From: Candidatus Pacearchaeota archaeon
GTDB lineage: Archaea > Nanobdellota > Nanobdellia > Pacearchaeales > GW2011-AR1
Length of the DNA stretch: 8,866 nucleotides
Assembly: GCA_002688335.1 (NCBI GenBank)
Contig: NZCQ01000007.1
Span: 17,397 to 26,262 of the forward strand
Direction of reading: 5' to 3'
The position numbers were made by a program, and so were the translations under genes. Shown here piece after piece: positions 5,757 to 8,866 of this stretch (its first letter is position 1; every line of letters begins with the position of its first letter). A model generated the notes under the pieces. That model saw only the letters and a list, made by a program, of their open reading frames with translations. It was not told the DNA's origin and searched no databases.

Positions 5757-6089
5757 ATGAAGCCTGTTGAACCTGCTGATGAAATTATATTTGCTAATCC
5801 TCGTTTTGAAAATGAATACGCCGCATTACATGAAGAAGATTGGTTAAGAAAGGCCTTAAATAGAGCATTAGAAAGATTAAAAGGAAATGTCCTTTGTGGT
5901 GAAAGAATAAGTAAGAAATTAATTCCTAAAGGGTACGTCAAAAAATATGATATCAATAATTTATTCTGGTATCAATTGCCTAATGCTTGGAGATTGGTTT
6001 ATTCAGTTTTGATGAATAGAGATAATAGGATTGTTATGATTATTGAATATTTTGATCATAAGGAATATGAACGAAGATTTAGATATTGA
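5757..6089 (+). CDS. RelE/ParE-like toxin
   Basis: A 110-residue protein with the typical C-terminal half of the RelE/ParE superfamily: a basic patch (ISKKLIPKGYVKKY, 51-64), the strand NAWRLVYSV (76-84) with R79, then RIVMIIEYFDHKEYERRF (91-108). RelE members cut mRNA on the ribosome and ParE members poison gyrase; the sequence does not decide which, although the Arg/Lys/Tyr-rich face here is compatible with an RNase. Length and position after a small winged-helix gene fit a type II toxin. No clear Shine-Dalgarno sequence precedes it, so translation may depend on reading through from the upstream gene, which ends five bases before. It lies 60 bases before smc, in the same reading frame, separated by its TGA. 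Confidence 0.85.
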   Translation: MKPVEPADEIIFANPRFENEYAALHEEDWLRKALNRALERLKGNVLCGERISKKLIPKGYVKKYDINNLFWYQLPNAWRLVYSVLMNRDNRIVMIIEYFDHKEYERRFRY

Positions 6090-6103
6090 TTATCTAACCA
6101 ACC

Positions 6104-6113
6104 CTTTAAAAAT
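6104..6113 (+). promoter_or_regulatory. TATA box of smc
   Basis: CTTTAAAAAT is centred near 6108, giving a predicted transcription start near 6135, just before the ribosome binding site. This would make smc independent of the toxin-antitoxin operon even though only 60 bases separate them. Confidence 0.45.
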
Positions 6114-6137
6114 CTCTATTTCTTTCTTAGATTACAA

Positions 6138-6145
6138 GAGGAAAG
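6138..6145 (+). promoter_or_regulatory. Ribosome binding site that fixes the TTG start of smc
   Basis: GAGGAAAG stands eight bases before the TTG at 6150, counted from the end of GAGG. No ATG or GTG occurs in this frame between the preceding stop at 6087-6089 and 6150, and the next ATG (6174) would remove the first strand of the ATPase head. TTG is therefore the best start. Confidence 0.65.
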
Positions 6146-6149
6146 CAAA

Positions 6150-8866
6150 TTGCCACACGTAAAAAGACTAGCGATGAAGGGATTCAAGAGTTTTGCTCGT
6201 GAAACCGTTATTAATCTGGATAAACACATGAACGTAGTTGTGGGACCAAATGGATCCGGCAAGAGCAACATCACAGATGCCCTATGCTTTGTCCTTGGAA
6301 GATTATCAATAAAATCAATAAGGGCTGCAAAATCCTCTCATTTAATCTTCTCAGGAAACAAACACTTCAAACCAGCTAGCATTGGATACGTAGAAATAGC
6401 CTGGGATAATGAAGACAGAACATTCTCATTAGAGGAAAAAGAAGTCATCATAAGAAGAACCGTAAAGAAAAACGGGCAAAGCGTTTACAAAATCAACAAT
6501 CAAGTAAAAACAAGGCAAGAGGTAATAGAACTACTTAGTCAAGCAGGAATAGATCCGCATGGATTCAACATGGTCTTACAAGGAGAAATACAGAAATTTG
6601 TTAAAATGCATGGAGAAGAAAGAAGAAAAGTAATTGAAGAAGTGGCAGGAATCTCAATATATGAGATGAGAAAAGAAAAATCACTAAAAGAACTAGAGAA
6701 AACAAATGAAAAACTAAGACAGGTCTCAGCAATCTTAAGAGAAAGAACAAATTATTTAAAAAACTTAGAAAATGAAAGAGAGCAAGCATTGAGACATAAA
6801 AAATTAGAACTCACAGTTAAAAGATGCAAGGGTTCCATAATAAATAGAAACATCATAGAAAAACAAAAAACCTTGTCTGAACTAATGAAAAGAATAGAAT
6901 TAAAAAACAAAGACATAGAAAAACTAGAAGCCCAAACAAATAACATACAAAAAGAAATAGAGTCCACTAACAATAAGATAAATGAGATCTCAAAGACAAT
7001 TCAGAAATCCTCAGGAGTTGAACAAGACAGCCTTCTAACCGAAATCTCTAATCTAAAACAAGAATTCGCTGGAATGACTGCCAGGAAAGAAAATTATGAA
7101 AATCAATCATCCGAGCTAACAAGAAGAAAAGAAGCTTTAATAAATTCTATAAAATCAACAGAGGATGAAATAAAAGAGATGGCAAAAGAAAAAGGCAAAA
7201 ACAAAAAGGAAGAGCTAGTCATAAAAAAACAGAATCTAGAAAATTATGAAGAAGAAAAAAGAAAGTATTTCCTAACTAAATCGCAGTTATCTTCACTAAA
7301 CACCCAATTAGAAGACAAAAAAAGACAAATACAAAGAATGAAAAATGAAAGTAATTTCCTTTTAGAACAAATAGAAGATGCAGAAGAAGAAATAAAGATA
7401 AAAGAACCTGTTGATAAGCAAAAAGAAGCACTAATTTCACTAAAAGACAAGCTAGTAAAAGATAAGGAAACAATCATAAAAAAGAACGATGAATTGCTTA
7501 AATCTGAAAAACGGCTCGCCATACTTGATCAGAAAATAAAAGAATCTAACAAAATAAAAAAAGATGTAGAAAAATTAGATATTTGCCCACTTTGTCACAC
7601 AAACATAACCAAGGAACATATAGAACACATCATTGAAAAATCAGATAAAGATATATCTAATTCGGAAAAAGAAATCAATAATTTAGAAAACAAAATAACA
7701 AACACAAGGAAAGAGATAAATTCTCTAACAAATAATAACCAAAAAATAGAATCAGAAATAAAGGTAAGAGAAATAGCTATACTAAAACTAGGGATAATAA
7801 CTGACAAAAAAAGCCAACTTAGAAGAAATAACAATCAGATAAAAAACTATGAAGAAGAAATAGAGAATCTAGAAACTAAAATAAAATCAACAGAAACTAA
7901 AATAAAGAGCACAAAAATTACTGAAGAGCAATACGAAAAACTAAAGCTAGAAGTTAATGAACTGGAAAGAAGTGAGGAAAGAAATCTCGGAGTTGAAATA
8001 ACTTCTAAGCAAAGAGAACTAGATAGAATGAAGCTAGCTATCAAACAGATAAATAGAGATCAAGAAGAAATAAACGAAGAGCTAGAAGAATTAAGCGAAG
8101 GAATAGATGAAAGAGAACTTATTATTAATGAAAAAGAAGAAAGCGCAGAAATATTAAGAAAAAAATATCAAAAGATGTATGAAGAAAAAAACCAATTGCA
8201 AGATCAAATAAGATCAAGTGAATCACATTTATTAAAGCAACAAAACGAGAAAAGAGTCATAGAAAATGAAGTTAACAATCTTAACATTGAGAAAGCACAG
8301 ATAAACGGGAAATTAGATGGATTAAAAGAAGACCTAAAAGCATTCGAAAACATAGAATTCATTAACATTCCGGTAGACAAACTTAAAGCAAAATTAGAGA
8401 ATGCGGAAATCGTACTAGCTAGAATAGGAAATGTAAATATGAGGGCCCTAGAAGTTTATGACAACATCAAAGAAGAATATGACAAAATAAGGGAAAAGGT
8501 CGAACATCTGGAAAAAGAAAAAGGAGACATAATTAAAATTATTGAACAGATTGACAGAAAAAAGAAAAAAACATTCATGCAAACCTTGCATAAAATTAAC
8601 GAATTATTTTCAAGAAACTTCTCACAATTAAGTGAAAAAGGATTAGTTAGCATAGAACCTCAAGACAAAAAAGAAGTATTCAATTCGGGCCTTAGCATCA
8701 TAGTAAAAGTTGGGGCTGGAAAATACTTCGACATCACATCTCTTTCAGGCGGAGAACAAACTCTTGTAGCACTGTCTCTAATATTCGCAATACAAGAATT
8801 AAATCCTTACTGCTTCTACATATTTGATGAGATAGATGCCACATTAGACAGAAGAAACTCCGAAAA
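6150..8866 (+). CDS. smc: SMC chromosome-structure ATPase with Rad50-like zinc hook (3' end beyond window)
   Basis: The first 905 codons of a protein probably about 950 residues long. The N-terminal head has KGFKSF at 10-15, Walker A GPNGSGKSN at 32-40, the SMC arginine region SIRAAKSSHLIFSG (R58) and the Q-loop QGEIQKF at 144-150. Long coiled coil runs from about 170 to 475 and from about 490 to 755. The C-terminal head has IGNVNMRA at 759-766, signature LSGGEQTLVAL at 865-875 and Walker B IFDEIDATLD at 891-900. These are SMC rather than Rad50 in style. Yet the coiled-coil apex holds CPLC (479-482) and no globular hinge, as in Rad50 zinc hooks. It should act at the chromosome, folding or segregating DNA as a dimer, perhaps joined through Zn. 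The start is TTG at 6150 with a good ribosome site. Confidence 0.93.
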   Translation, partial: MPHVKRLAMKGFKSFARETVINLDKHMNVVVGPNGSGKSNITDALCFVLGRLSIKSIRAAKSSHLIFSGNKHFKPASIGYVEIAWDNEDRTFSLEEKEVIIRRTVKKNGQSVYKINNQVKTRQEVIELLSQAGIDPHGFNMVLQGEIQKFVKMHGEERRKVIEEVAGISIYEMRKEKSLKELEKTNEKLRQVSAILRERTNYLKNLENEREQALRHKKLELTVKRCKGSIINRNIIEKQKTLSELMKRIELKNKDIEKLEAQTNNIQKEIESTNNKINEISKTIQKSSGVEQDSLLTEISNLKQEFAGMTARKENYENQSSELTRRKEALINSIKSTEDEIKEMAKEKGKNKKEELVIKKQNLENYEEEKRKYFLTKSQLSSLNTQLEDKKRQIQRMKNESNFLLEQIEDAEEEIKIKEPVDKQKEALISLKDKLVKDKETIIKKNDELLKSEKRLAILDQKIKESNKIKKDVEKLDICPLCHTNITKEHIEHIIEKSDKDISNSEKEINNLENKITNTRKEINSLTNNNQKIESEIKVREIAILKLGIITDKKSQLRRNNNQIKNYEEEIENLETKIKSTETKIKSTKITEEQYEKLKLEVNELERSEERNLGVEITSKQRELDRMKLAIKQINRDQEEINEELEELSEGIDERELIINEKEESAEILRKKYQKMYEEKNQLQDQIRSSESHLLKQQNEKRVIENEVNNLNIEKAQINGKLDGLKEDLKAFENIEFINIPVDKLKAKLENAEIVLARIGNVNMRALEVYDNIKEEYDKIREKVEHLEKEKGDIIKIIEQIDRKKKKTFMQTLHKINELFSRNFSQLSEKGLVSIEPQDKKEVFNSGLSIIVKVGAGKYFDITSLSGGEQTLVALSLIFAIQELNPYCFYIFDEIDATLDRRNSE
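7584..7595 (+). other. Zinc-hook CxxC motif at the coiled-coil apex of SMC
   Basis: The codons give C479-P-L-C482, followed by HTNITKEH. In Rad50, a CxxC at the coiled-coil tip from each of two subunits binds one zinc ion and joins them. Here the motif sits at the midpoint between the two head halves and is flanked on both sides by heptad-like charged helix, with no hinge-sized insert. Confidence 0.85.

Noticed and set aside
6601..8653. Several antisense frames rich in Leu, Ser and Phe opposite the smc coiled coil
   Set aside because: They are shadows of Lys/Glu-rich coiled-coil codons and have no promoters, ribosome sites or recognisable domains.
6150..8866. Calling the gene rad50 because of the CPLC hook
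   Set aside because: Both head halves carry SMC-type motifs, including the IGNVNMRA segment and the LSGGEQTLVAL signature, and no mre11 gene is adjacent within the window.

Overview
The window looks like a piece of an archaeal chromosome, most likely from a DPANN lineage of the Woesearchaeota/Pacearchaeota kind. The DNA is AT-rich. Several first genes have an archaeal TATA box 25-33 bases before the start codon, with little or no leader. The gene types also fit: archaeal RNase HII, a free-standing LAGLIDADG protein, an SMC protein and a RelE-type toxin pair. The phylum is an inference; no 16S rRNA or other marker gene is present.

Layout. Bases 83-1779 (+) hold a LAGLIDADG endonuclease-like protein with a C-terminal part made of winged helices, overlapped by rnhB (RNase HII). 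A 319-base intergenic region follows. It carries two copies of a palindrome-containing element, GACATATGTC plus a shared TAGGG flank, spaced exactly 220 bases apart. Bases 2099-2788 (+) encode a signal-anchored, charged coiled-coil protein. Converging on it is a tight minus-strand operon (5284 down to 2832): a 473-residue membrane-anchored coiled-coil protein with a twin-arginine-like start, a two-CBS-domain protein, and a 211-residue glycine-rich membrane protein. The 229- and 473-residue proteins share a W-x-D-W-I-N-x-x-R-x-I-K-K motif and a weaker upstream match, so the two opposing units look like one functional locus. From the divergent promoter region near 5285-5469, a toxin-antitoxin pair (winged-helix antitoxin, RelE/ParE-like toxin) runs rightward. 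It is followed by smc, which runs off the window end.

The strongest observation is the smc gene. It has complete SMC-type ATPase head motifs, but the middle of its long coiled coil carries a Rad50-like CPLC zinc-hook motif where a globular hinge of roughly 150 residues would be expected. The other candidate for something undescribed is the membrane coiled-coil/CBS locus at 2099-5284, for which I recognise no known system. Within it, a run of nine G in the 473-residue gene could be a slippage site.
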